Assembly (NCBI GenBank): GCA_041946865.1
Contig: JBHGBF010000173.1
Span: forward strand, 1 to 12,098
Length of the DNA: 12,098 bases
Source of the DNA: RPQK01 sp041946865
GTDB taxonomy: Bacteria > Acidobacteriota > UBA6911 > RPQK01
Direction of reading: 5' to 3'
Under the pieces are notes generated by a model. It made no database searches, was not told where the DNA came from, and worked only from the letters and a program-made list of their open reading frames with translations. Of this stretch, positions 5,671 to 12,098 are shown piece by piece. The position numbers were made by a program, and so were the translations under genes. Every line of letters starts with the position of its first letter. The first letter of the stretch is position 1.

Positions 5671-8283
5671 ATGACTGGACCCCGGATTCGCCTCAACCTG
5701 GCCGTATTGTTTGCCTTCCTGTTCGTCCTTCCAGCCGCGCTGCCGGCAGAGCCGAACGGCATCCCGACGCCTTCTGAATTCCTGGGATTCCAGGTGGGCG
5801 CCGACCGGCAACTGGCCGACTACGGGCAGATTGTCGCTTACCTCAAGAAACTCGAGTCCGTGTCGAAGAGGATTCAACTGGAAGATCTTGGACCGAGCAC
5901 CCAGGGGCGCCCCATTATCCTGGCCGCCATTTCCAGCGAAGAGAACCTGAAGAACAAGCAGAAATACCAGGAGATCGCCCGAAAGCTGGCTGATCCGCGC
6001 GGGCTCTCGGGGGCGGAAATCGACAAGCTCATCACCGAGGGGAAAGCCATCGTGCTGGTGACCTGCAATATCCACGCCTCCGAGATCGCGGCGACCCAGA
6101 TGGCAATGGAATGGGCGCACGGGTTGGTGACGGCCCGGGACCAGGCGACTCTCAGCTGGCTCGATAGCGTCATTCTACTGCTCGTCCCGTCGCTCAATCC
6201 CGATGGCCAGGTAATGGAAGTCGAGTGGTACCGGAAGTACGTCGGGACTCCTTTCGAAGGCGGGCGGATGCCTTGGCTTTATCACCCGTACGCGGGTCAC
6301 GACAACAATCGTGACTGGTTCATGCTCACGCAGAAGGAAAGCAAGGCAGTGAACCGGGCGGTGTACTTTGAGTGGTATCCGCAGGTCTGGCTCGATGAGC
6401 ACCAGATGGGCTCGACCGGCCCGCGGATGTTCGTCCCGCCGTATTCCAACCCGGTGGCCGAGCGGCTGCATCCGCTTCTCTGGCGGGCCGTGGATCACCT
6501 GGGCACGATGATGTCGTGGAGGCTGGAGCTGAACCAGAAATCGGGGGTTATTTACGGCTATGTGTTCGATGCCTACTGGCCCGGCGGGACAAAGAACACG
6601 GCCTGGTGGAAGAACATCGTCGGCCTGCTCACGGAGGTGGCCTCCTGCCGGCTGGCGACTCCGATCGAGATCGCGCCGGTCGAGCTGCGGGGCGGCGGCA
6701 AGGGCCTGGCCGAGTACCGGCGGCAGACCAACTTCCCGAGCCCCTGGCCCGGCGGGACCTGGCGGCTGCGAGACATTATGGACTATGAGCGTATCGCTTC
6801 GGATGCGCTCCTCGAGGCCTGCTCCGTTTATCGGGCCGACCTGCTGAAGGGCAAAGTGCAGATGTCGCTCGATTCCTTGGGATTGGGGAAGGCCGGTGAA
6901 TACTACAAGATATGCGAGCGCCAGCGTGATCCGGTGGCGGCTTTCCGGCTGGCGCACTTGATCAGAGAAAACGGCGCCGAGGTCTTCTGGTCGGGCAGCG
7001 ACCGCGCTTTTTACATCCCGACCCATCAGCCGATGGCTCGTTTCCTCGAAGAGGTGCTCAATAAACAACGCTATCCGAAGATCAAACCCACCGCTTCATC
7101 CGATTATTTCACCCCCTATGATGTAACCACATGGTCACTGCCTTTGATGATGGGGGTGGAGGTCGAGAAAACCACTTTGAGCTCTGGACTGCAGCAAGGT
7201 CTTCGACCGATCCTGGATTCGGATTGGCCGGAAAGCGGGCTTGCCGGGAGCCCTAATGCCTCGATGTACGCAATCTCTCACGAAAGCAATGCGGTCACCC
7301 TCCTGATCAACAAGCTGCTTAAGAACAAACAGAGAGTGGTCCGGCTGGCGAGGCAGGCATTCACTTCCAACGGCGCCGATTTCCCGGCCGGCACACTGCT
7401 CCTTGAGCCGGCAGCGGATCTGGCGGATCTGGCCCGGGCAAGCCACGTCCGGCTCCAAGGCCTGGCCGAAAGACCCACAGTCGCCACCGACGTCCTCAGG
7501 GGAGTAAGAGTCGGGCTCTACAGGCCCTGGACGGCGTCGATGGACGAGGGGTGGACACGCTGGGTACTCGAGCAATACGACTTCAACCTGAAGAACATCG
7601 ACAATCAGGCCGTCAAATCGGGAAACATCGCGGCTGATTTTGACGTGGTCCTGATCCCCGACCTGACCAAGGAAGTGATTGTCGACGGCAAGCCCCAACC
7701 GCGCGACGGCGCAATTAAATACACCGAAGACTTGCCGCCGGAATACGTGGGCGGAATCGGCAAGGAGGGCGTGAAAAACCTGAAGGAATTCGTCGAAAAG
7801 GGCGGCACGATCGTTGCCCTTTCGTCTGGAACGGAGCTTTTGATGGATGAATTCAACATCCCGGTCGCAAACGCCCTGCCCGGTCGCTCAAGCGACTTCA
7901 ACTGCCCGGGCTCGCTGTTGCGCATCCATGTCGCCAACAACCATCCTGTGACTTACGGGATGCCGGAAGAAGCAGTGGCTTTTCTGGGCGAGCCTCTCGC
8001 TTTCCGGACCGCGATCACCGGTCCTGCCCTGTCCAAGGAGATTCTGGCTTACTATCCGGAGGACGCTGAGGACGTCCTGGTATCAGGTTGGATTCGCGGG
8101 GCCGAGAAGCTGGAACGTACTGCCGCCGCGGTGGCTTTGACCTACGGTAAGGGGAAGATCGTTCTGTTCGGTTTTCCGGTGCAGTACCGGGCGCAGATGG
8201 AATCGACATTCAAGCTTCTGTTCAACGCATTGCACTGGGCGGGAATGAGTGAAGGGCCGGGGAAGCCGCCGGTGACGGACTAG
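5671..8283 (+). CDS. Secreted M14-family zinc carboxypeptidase with C-terminal GATase-like domain
   Basis: This gene encodes 870 residues. Residues 1-26 are a Sec signal peptide (cleavage after ALPA). The M14 catalytic domain spans about 40-390. H135 and E138 in NIHASE match the HxxE zinc pair and H244 in DEHQMG the third ligand. NPDG (176-179) and NNRDW (N213, R214) match the substrate-carboxylate binding motifs. E322 in LLTEVAS fits the general-base glutamate. All key residues are therefore present and the enzyme should be active in the periplasm or outside, removing C-terminal residues or hydrolysing amide bonds in peptides or cell-wall material. The C-terminal half, from about 610 (GVRVGLYRPW) to 860 (GKIVLFGFPVQYR), looks like a class I glutamine amidotransferase or ThuA-like alpha/beta domain without an obvious catalytic Cys. 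The start is set by AAGGAGG 5 bases upstream. The specific substrate is unknown. Confidence 0.88.
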   Translation: MTGPRIRLNLAVLFAFLFVLPAALPAEPNGIPTPSEFLGFQVGADRQLADYGQIVAYLKKLESVSKRIQLEDLGPSTQGRPIILAAISSEENLKNKQKYQEIARKLADPRGLSGAEIDKLITEGKAIVLVTCNIHASEIAATQMAMEWAHGLVTARDQATLSWLDSVILLLVPSLNPDGQVMEVEWYRKYVGTPFEGGRMPWLYHPYAGHDNNRDWFMLTQKESKAVNRAVYFEWYPQVWLDEHQMGSTGPRMFVPPYSNPVAERLHPLLWRAVDHLGTMMSWRLELNQKSGVIYGYVFDAYWPGGTKNTAWWKNIVGLLTEVASCRLATPIEIAPVELRGGGKGLAEYRRQTNFPSPWPGGTWRLRDIMDYERIASDALLEACSVYRADLLKGKVQMSLDSLGLGKAGEYYKICERQRDPVAAFRLAHLIRENGAEVFWSGSDRAFYIPTHQPMARFLEEVLNKQRYPKIKPTASSDYFTPYDVTTWSLPLMMGVEVEKTTLSSGLQQGLRPILDSDWPESGLAGSPNASMYAISHESNAVTLLINKLLKNKQRVVRLARQAFTSNGADFPAGTLLLEPAADLADLARASHVRLQGLAERPTVATDVLRGVRVGLYRPWTASMDEGWTRWVLEQYDFNLKNIDNQAVKSGNIAADFDVVLIPDLTKEVIVDGKPQPRDGAIKYTEDLPPEYVGGIGKEGVKNLKEFVEKGGTIVALSSGTELLMDEFNIPVANALPGRSSDFNCPGSLLRIHVANNHPVTYGMPEEAVAFLGEPLAFRTAITGPALSKEILAYYPEDAEDVLVSGWIRGAEKLERTAAAVALTYGKGKIVLFGFPVQYRAQMESTFKLLFNALHWAGMSEGPGKPPVTD

Positions 8284-8330
8284 GGTGCCCGCAGGGCTTC
8301 TCGCTGGGAAAACGTCATGGAGTCCGGCGC

Positions 8331-8348
8331 CGGGCTCGGGAGAGCCCG
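8331..8348. terminator. GC-rich hairpin between convergent genes
   Basis: CGGGCTC (8331-8337) and GAGCCCG (8342-8348) form a perfect 7-bp stem with a GGGA loop in the 85-bp gap between the convergent peptidase and transporter genes. A T-run (8364-8368) follows only 15 bases later on the plus strand, so it is not a canonical terminator. Its place between two converging stops still makes a bidirectional role plausible. Confidence 0.4.
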
Positions 8349-8368
8349 TCCGCTCCGCGACCCTTTTT

Positions 8369-9586
8369 CTACAAAAGCAGAATTGCTGTCCCTATGACCA
8401 CCGTTCCGATCGTCAGCGGCAGGCCCACCTTCAGATATTCCAGGAACGAGATGTTGGCCTCATCCTTTGCCGCCTCCACCACGATCAGGTTTGCCACCGA
8501 ACCGATCAAGGTCAGGTTCCCGGCCAGGGTGGAGGCCATGGCGAGCAGCAACCAAAGGGATCGCGGGTCTGCATGGTGCGGTATCAAGGGAGCGTAGAGC
8601 ATCACGGCGGGGACGTTGCTCACCAGGTTCGACACCAGGATCACGCTTCCACTGAATCCAAGCCAGGCGGAGACACTGTGAGCCAGGTTGAGATCCAATC
8701 GGCCCAGCAGCAGTTGGACTAACCCGGCCTGCTCAACGCCCCGCATCACAACGAAAAGCCCGGCGAAAAGGAAGAGCAGTGTCCAGTCTACTCGCGCCAA
8801 GGCACGCCGCGGCTGGCGGCTGCCAGCCAGAATGACCAGGGAAGCCAATCCCATGGCGACAGAAGGAGGATGGAAGTCGAGGGCCAGCAGGGTGAACATG
8901 GCGACCCCGGCAGTCAGCGAGATGGCAAGCAGCCAGTAGGAAAGCTGAGGCGGCTGCCTGCGCGGAGGAACGATCAAAGGCTTTCCGTGGATTTCCCGGC
9001 GATAGATCCACCAGATAAAGGCAAAATCGAGCGCCAGGCCGACAGCGGCGACTGGCCACAGCTGGTTGGCAAAGTCCAGGAACCATATTTGCGAGCGCAG
9101 GCCGATCAGCGCGTTCTGGGGGTTCCCGATAATGGTCGCGACGCTCCCGATATTCGCTGAAGTAGCCAATGCGATCAGGTACGGGACGGGGTTGAGACTG
9201 AGCCGTTTGGTGACACGAAGGATGACCGGGGTATAGAGCAGGCAGATCGTGTCATTCATGAAGAAAGCCGATAAAACACCGGCGCTGGTTATGACCAGCA
9301 GGAGGAGCATCCGCGTGCTTCGCGCAAATCCAATTATCCATCGTTCCAGGACTTCAAAGAAACCGGACAGTTCCAGGTAGGCGATCAGGATCATCATCCC
9401 GAGCAGGAAGGAAAGCGTGTCCAGATCGATCGCTGCGTAAGCGTCAGGCAAAGAAAGGACCCCGAACGCCACCATCCCGACGGCGCCTAAGAGCGCGCCT
9501 GAAGGACGATCGATGTGGATCCGGGGAATGCGCTGGATGCCGATGATGGCGTAAGTAGCCAGGAATACGATGGTGGCGGTGATCAT
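8369..9586 (-). CDS. SLC13/ArsB/NhaD-type ion transporter permease
   Basis: This gene encodes 405 residues, almost all hydrophobic, with about 10-12 membrane helices and little loop sequence. It belongs to the ion transporter superfamily (CitMHS/SLC13/ArsB/NhaD fold). Seen here are two inverted-repeat halves with the expected discontinuous-helix motifs: FFMNDTICLLYTP (about 108-120) and SANIGSVATIIGNPQN (143-158) in the first, SNLVSNVPAVMLYAP (319-333) and GNLTLIGSVANL (356-367) in the second. The substrate could be sodium/proton, an organic or inorganic anion, or arsenite, and the sequence alone does not decide. No ars genes are nearby. The frame opens earlier, at 9691, but that would add 35 non-hydrophobic residues overlapping the upstream gene. 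The ATG at 9586 begins right at the first helix and lies 31 bp after that gene's stop. No good ribosome binding site precedes it. It is the last gene of the four-gene operon. Confidence 0.85.
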   Translation of the reverse strand: MITATIVFLATYAIIGIQRIPRIHIDRPSGALLGAVGMVAFGVLSLPDAYAAIDLDTLSFLLGMMILIAYLELSGFFEVLERWIIGFARSTRMLLLLVITSAGVLSAFFMNDTICLLYTPVILRVTKRLSLNPVPYLIALATSANIGSVATIIGNPQNALIGLRSQIWFLDFANQLWPVAAVGLALDFAFIWWIYRREIHGKPLIVPPRRQPPQLSYWLLAISLTAGVAMFTLLALDFHPPSVAMGLASLVILAGSRQPRRALARVDWTLLFLFAGLFVVMRGVEQAGLVQLLLGRLDLNLAHSVSAWLGFSGSVILVSNLVSNVPAVMLYAPLIPHHADPRSLWLLLAMASTLAGNLTLIGSVANLIVVEAAKDEANISFLEYLKVGLPLTIGTVVIGTAILLL

Positions 9587-9617
9587 GGGTGCGGCTCTGA
9601 CGTTAGAGCGGGCTTGC

Positions 9618-10451
9618 CTACCTCCACTTCGGCTCGGAAAGGAGGCTCGAGACCAGCGAGGACACGTCCTGACGAGGCACACCGGGGGCACGAGTCACGA
9701 CGACGAGCTCCGCGCGCGATTCAGCGTCAACGCCGGGCTCGTCGGAATCCTTGAATGCAGCGACAGCCCGCTCCGCCTCTGCCGCGTCGCCATATTCAGC
9801 CAGCAGCGCCTCGACCTTGCCAACCGGGAAGTCGTACGTCGCCAGCCATCCTCGACTGAATCCGTCCTTGCCCAGTCCGGCCAGCCAGGGCCGCACGTTA
9901 AGACCGATCGGTCCGAGCAGGGCGATTTCCGACCCGGCAACCCGGCGCTCGGCGGGCAGGCGCGTGAAGAGGTCGCCGACGCCACAATTCCCCGGCAGCC
10001 TCTCCGCTATCTGCCGAGCCAGGTCGACGAGGTGCTGGCGACTTTTGGACATCGGGTCTTCATTGCGGCAGACCAGATAATACGACCCGCGCGCCAACTG
10101 GATCTCGGCATCTGTGATCCCAGCCACGCAACCGGGGAGGAGATTCGCTTCGGTGCCCGCTCGACGGTTAAAACTATAGATTGCGGAAGCCGATTCCGAC
10201 CCTTTCATCTCGTACAGCTCGACCAGGTACCGTTCTCTTCCGCGCGCATAGCGCCGGACCGAGAGACCGGAGAACCCGTATTCGAGGTAAACGTCGGCGC
10301 CGCCGTCCATGTAGGTGTAGAGGCTTCCCCGGTTGTAGCTCCCGGACTCCTCAGTGTCGATGTAACCGCCGCTCAGCTCCCTTTCCAGAGGATCCGTCGA
10401 TGAGCTGCAGGCGCCCAGTATGAACGCCAGGCTGATCACGGCGCGTCTCAT
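9618..10451 (-). CDS. DUF6599-like lipoprotein
   Basis: This gene encodes 277 residues. A short signal (MRRAVISLAFILGAC) ends in a lipobox (LGAC, C15), so the protein is probably lipid-anchored in the periplasm or outer membrane. The segment at 43-60 (SLYTYMDGGADVYLEYGF) is the hallmark I associate with DUF6599. It is followed by conserved-looking features such as YLVELYEMKGSESASAIYSF and GSYYLVCRNEDP. The second half (about 160-260) repeats the theme in looser form (RGWLATYDFPVGKVEALLAEYGDAAEAERAVAAF). Its function is not known. The ATG overlaps the stop of the DUF362 gene (ATGA at 10451-10448), with a GGAG ribosome binding site (10463-10460) 8 bases upstream. This shows translational coupling and argues for a shared process with DUF362. 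The opposite-strand frame of equal length is a codon-structure shadow. Confidence 0.8.
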   Translation of the reverse strand: MRRAVISLAFILGACSSSTDPLERELSGGYIDTEESGSYNRGSLYTYMDGGADVYLEYGFSGLSVRRYARGRERYLVELYEMKGSESASAIYSFNRRAGTEANLLPGCVAGITDAEIQLARGSYYLVCRNEDPMSKSRQHLVDLARQIAERLPGNCGVGDLFTRLPAERRVAGSEIALLGPIGLNVRPWLAGLGKDGFSRGWLATYDFPVGKVEALLAEYGDAAEAERAVAAFKDSDEPGVDAESRAELVVVTRAPGVPRQDVSSLVSSLLSEPKWR

Positions 10452-11482
10452 GCCCGGATCTCCACGAGTCTGACGCGGTCAAGGTCGGGGAAACCCAGTC
10501 CGAGGGCAGCCGCGTGACGAAGCTGATCGGTGATCATTTCAGTGGAGAAGGTCGGGTCATGCCGGGCCATGAACCGGCCGCAGTAAGAGTCGATTGCCGC
10601 CATGTCGCCCGACAGGACCAGCCGGTTGACGCCCCGGACGACTTCAGAGCCGCCTGAAATCGTGGGGCCGCGTCGAGCCAGCAGCGTGCGGGCATCGACG
10701 ATGGTGAGCTGCGGCTTCGTCGTGTCCGCAAAGTGCACGAGACGCTGGTCAAAGTAGTCCGGCCTCCTCGAGTTCTTGTGGACGACGATCCGATCGGCCA
10801 TGCTGACCGAGCCAAAGTGCATTTTGAGGGCACAGGTAAAGCGTGCTTCTCCGTGGCGTTTGACCACCGGGAGACTGATGATCACAGGAGCTTCATGAAT
10901 CAGTCTGTGAACACCGACGGGTGAGGGGACTTGCCAGTTTGGACTGCGCACAAAAAGGAACTCGTCAGGGTCGAGGAAGTCGCGCATGACGACCTCGACG
11001 CCGTGTTTCTCGACACGCTCTGGAATCCCTAGTAGACGCAGGTTCCTCTCAGGCCGGACGCGGGGAATCAGTTCCGTGCCGTGCGAGTCAAACAGGGTGG
11101 ATCGCCGGAAGCCGGCCTGTCGAAGCTCCTCCGCAACGGCGATGATCATCTGCGGATCCGTGGTCACCGGATAGGGTTGCCCAGCCACGTAATTACCGCG
11201 CAAAAGCGCTTCCCGGCCCATCCTGGTGAGGCGATCAAGTCCTCCCAGCGCTTCGATTCCCGCCCGCAGCATGGCCCGCAAGTCTTCGCCTTCCACCACG
11301 ACGAGCAGCGGGCGTCCGTTCTCTACAAAGGGATTAGGCGGCGCCTGCCGAGGCAGACGCAAGCCGGTCCTGCACGAGAACAAACCTGAAGAAAGGGCCG
11401 TGCCTGCGGCCGCCAGTTGCAAAAATCGACGCCGGCTGAAGCCCGAAAAATGGGTTTCTTCGCCGGGAACTGGCGCTTTCAT
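10448..11482 (-). CDS. Tat-exported DUF362 family protein
   Basis: This gene encodes 344 residues. The N-terminus carries a twin-arginine signal (SRRRFLQLAAAGTALSSG, residues 16-33). It is followed by LFSC, which could be a lipobox although it is not ideal. Tat export implies a protein folded in the cytoplasm, often with a cofactor. DUF362 features seen are AGIEALGGLDRL (74-85), VTTDPQMIIAVAEELRQAG (106-124), LFDSHG (130-135), LPVVKRHGEARFTCALKMHFG (204-224, matching the usual K-x-H...KNxFG block) and DMAAIDSYCGRFMARH (293-308). The customary KPN motif is replaced by LLRGNYVAG. No ferredoxin-type CxxCxxC cluster is present. The frame opens much further upstream (to 12094), but this ATG has GGGAGGG 7 bases before it and overlaps the previous gene's stop as ATGA (11482-11479). 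Function is unknown; DUF362 proteins have been loosely linked to iron-sulfur or redox functions. Confidence 0.85.
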   Translation of the reverse strand: MKAPVPGEETHFSGFSRRRFLQLAAAGTALSSGLFSCRTGLRLPRQAPPNPFVENGRPLLVVVEGEDLRAMLRAGIEALGGLDRLTRMGREALLRGNYVAGQPYPVTTDPQMIIAVAEELRQAGFRRSTLFDSHGTELIPRVRPERNLRLLGIPERVEKHGVEVVMRDFLDPDEFLFVRSPNWQVPSPVGVHRLIHEAPVIISLPVVKRHGEARFTCALKMHFGSVSMADRIVVHKNSRRPDYFDQRLVHFADTTKPQLTIVDARTLLARRGPTISGGSEVVRGVNRLVLSGDMAAIDSYCGRFMARHDPTFSTEMITDQLRHAAALGLGFPDLDRVRLVEIRA

Positions 11483-11982
11483 CGGTTTGCCCTCCCACTC
11501 GCCACTCGCATGCCCGCAAAAACCAGAAACCCGAATCCCGCTGCCCCTCCGAGCATGAACTGAGCCAGCCACCGGCTGTTGTCCAGGCTCAGGCCGGCAA
11601 AAATGACCAGCGCCGCGCCACAGGCAAAGCCGGCGCCCGCCAGGAATGGCGAAGACACGGCCGCTCCAATCCTGGCGCGCCGGGTTGGAAACGCCGGGAG
11701 CGCAGCCAAAGCGATCGCCAACCCGGCCACCGGCCAGGCGAGCAGCGGCGAAAGGTCGAACCTGCCGAGGAGGACGGCTGAAAGACTGACTGCAACGGCC
11801 GCACCGCCGGCCATGAGGGCGAGACGCCCACGGCCAAGCAGAAATCCCAACACCGCGCCGGCCGCGCCGGTGGCGATGACTGTCTGCGGCCCGAACGAGC
11901 CGAGCAGCCCGCCCGTGAGGAATCCGACTGAGGCTGAAACCAGGCCGGCCAGAGACCAGAGGAGAAGAGAGAGCCAACGCAT
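11479..11982 (-). CDS. Polytopic membrane protein, unknown function
   Basis: This gene encodes 167 residues, almost entirely Ala, Gly, Leu, Val and Phe. About six membrane helices can be drawn (roughly 4-28, 33-51, 55-72, 79-97, 106-130 and 138-157), joined by short loops such as GRGR, TRRAR and DNSRW. Glycine-rich stretches (GFLTGGLLGSFG, GGAAGFGF) suggest tight helix packing. No family is recognised. It is the first gene of the minus-strand operon, and its stop overlaps the DUF362 start (ATGA), so it is probably needed in step with the Tat-exported partner. No Shine-Dalgarno sequence precedes the ATG, and an extended -10 lies 10 bp upstream, pointing to a nearly leaderless message. The plus-strand frame at 11579-12007 and the long minus frame through this region are read as shadows, since only this frame gives coherent membrane helices. 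Confidence 0.75.
   Translation of the reverse strand: MRWLSLLLWSLAGLVSASVGFLTGGLLGSFGPQTVIATGAAGAVLGFLLGRGRLALMAGGAAVAVSLSAVLLGRFDLSPLLAWPVAGLAIALAALPAFPTRRARIGAAVSSPFLAGAGFACGAALVIFAGLSLDNSRWLAQFMLGGAAGFGFLVFAGMRVASGRANR
11490..11496 (-). promoter_or_regulatory. Ribosome binding site deciding the DUF362 start
   Basis: GGGAGGG on the minus strand lies 7 bases before the ATG at 11482, inside the 3' end of the membrane-protein gene. It supports re-initiation at the ATGA overlap and rules against the much longer upstream extension of the DUF362 frame. Confidence 0.7.
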
Positions 11983-11992
11983 TGCGCCCAGA

Positions 11993-12001
11993 ATCGTAAC
12001 A
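11993..12001 (-). promoter_or_regulatory. Possible extended -10 promoter of the four-gene operon
   Basis: On the minus strand the sequence reads TGT-TACGAT, a TGN-extended -10 with 4 of 6 matches to TATAAT. The hexamer 17 bp further upstream (TGTACT) is a poor -35 (3 of 6). The ATG at 11982 is 10 bases beyond the -10, so the predicted leader is only about 4 bases. This fits the missing Shine-Dalgarno sequence before the first gene. Confidence 0.3.
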
Positions 12002-12022
12002 GGGTAGGGGATTGAAGTACAG

Positions 12023-12045
12023 TGTAACTGGAGTCGGGTTGTAAC
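12023..12045 (+). repeat. TGTAAC direct repeat in the divergent gap
   Basis: TGTAAC occurs at 12023-12028 and again at 12040-12045, 17 bp apart. A related CGTAAC lies at 11995-12000, over the proposed -10 of the operon. Repeated hexamers upstream of a promoter could be operator half-sites, but chance is a serious alternative for motifs this short. Confidence 0.25.
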
Positions 12046-12092
12046 CGCTCAGTTTTCTGCGAGCGAAGCGGCAGGTGCTTTTGGAGTTCATC

Positions 12093-12098
12093 ATGCCC
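12093..12098 (+). CDS. Possible start of a divergent gene (cut by window edge)
   Basis: An ATG at 12093 is preceded by TTGGAG (12081-12086) at a spacing of 6 bases, a good ribosome binding site. It would read away from the minus-strand operon, leaving a 110-bp divergent promoter region. Only two codons (Met-Pro) are inside the window, so nothing can be said about the product. Confidence 0.25.

Noticed and set aside
8285..8722. Plus-strand 145-residue frame after the peptidase
   Set aside because: It is antisense to well-conserved transporter motifs and has a Gln/His/Arg-rich composition typical of a shadow frame.
8369..9586. Naming the transporter as an arsenite pump or a sodium/proton antiporter
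   Set aside because: The superfamily fold is clear but no ars genes, no ATPase partner and no substrate-specific motif could be identified by eye.
9570..10403. Plus-strand frame of 277 codons opposite the DUF6599-like gene
   Set aside because: It has no recognisable domain, no ribosome binding site and lies fully antisense to a lipoprotein with a lipobox and translational coupling. Long antisense frames are expected in GC-rich genes.
10448..12094. One 548-residue minus-strand frame running from the right edge through the DUF362 gene
   Set aside because: Its first 204 residues are not protein-like and overlie a coherent membrane-protein frame. A ribosome binding site, Tat signal and ATGA overlap put the true start at 11482.
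1..12098. CRISPR arrays, tRNA or rRNA genes, transposases, phage or restriction/defence genes
   Set aside because: No regularly spaced repeats, no cloverleaf-like segments and no proteins of these families were seen.

Overview
The window looks like a stretch of chromosome from a GC-rich (about 60% by eye) Gram-negative bacterium. The best guess is Acidobacteriota or a close relative. That guess rests on the mix of families: a secreted DUF5107-TPR giant, a two-part M14 carboxypeptidase, a DUF6599-like lipoprotein, and a REP-like palindrome of the 'GTGCCGCC...GGCGGCAC' type. It rests on family recognition from memory, not on a marker gene. There is no tRNA, rRNA, CRISPR array, transposase or phage gene.

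Left part (1-1235). Two co-directional genes come first: the membrane-anchored C-terminus of a gene cut by the window edge (1-177), and, 3 bp later, a small two-helix membrane protein (181-666). A small secreted protein with a His/Glu-rich tail (723-1235, minus) converges on them.

Centre (1236-8283), all on the plus strand. A Sec-exported DUF5107-TPR protein (1378-4716) is followed by an ECF sigma factor (4863-5459) and a secreted M14 zinc carboxypeptidase (5671-8283). The gap before the sigma gene carries a close match to an ECF-type promoter (GGAACTA, 16 bp, GTCTAA). Its -35 lies inside a 12-bp stem-loop, which suggests autoregulation. The gap before the peptidase holds the REP-like palindrome and a good housekeeping-type promoter (TTGACC, 17 bp, CATCAT). 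No anti-sigma gene follows the sigma factor.

Right part (8369-11982), all on the minus strand. This is a tight operon, read from high to low coordinates: a polytopic membrane protein, a Tat-exported DUF362 protein, a DUF6599-like lipoprotein, and an SLC13/ArsB/NhaD-type ion transporter. The first three genes are joined by ATGA stop/start overlaps, and the transporter follows 31 bp later. All four products are predicted in or across the cytoplasmic membrane or anchored outside it, so they may form one envelope-associated function that I cannot name. This is the best candidate in the window for an undescribed system. A divergent gene may begin at the very right edge (12093).

All larger genes look intact. 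Three starts were moved downstream from the longest open frame, to 1378, 9586 and 11482, on the basis of signal peptides, first membrane helices, ribosome binding sites and gene overlaps.
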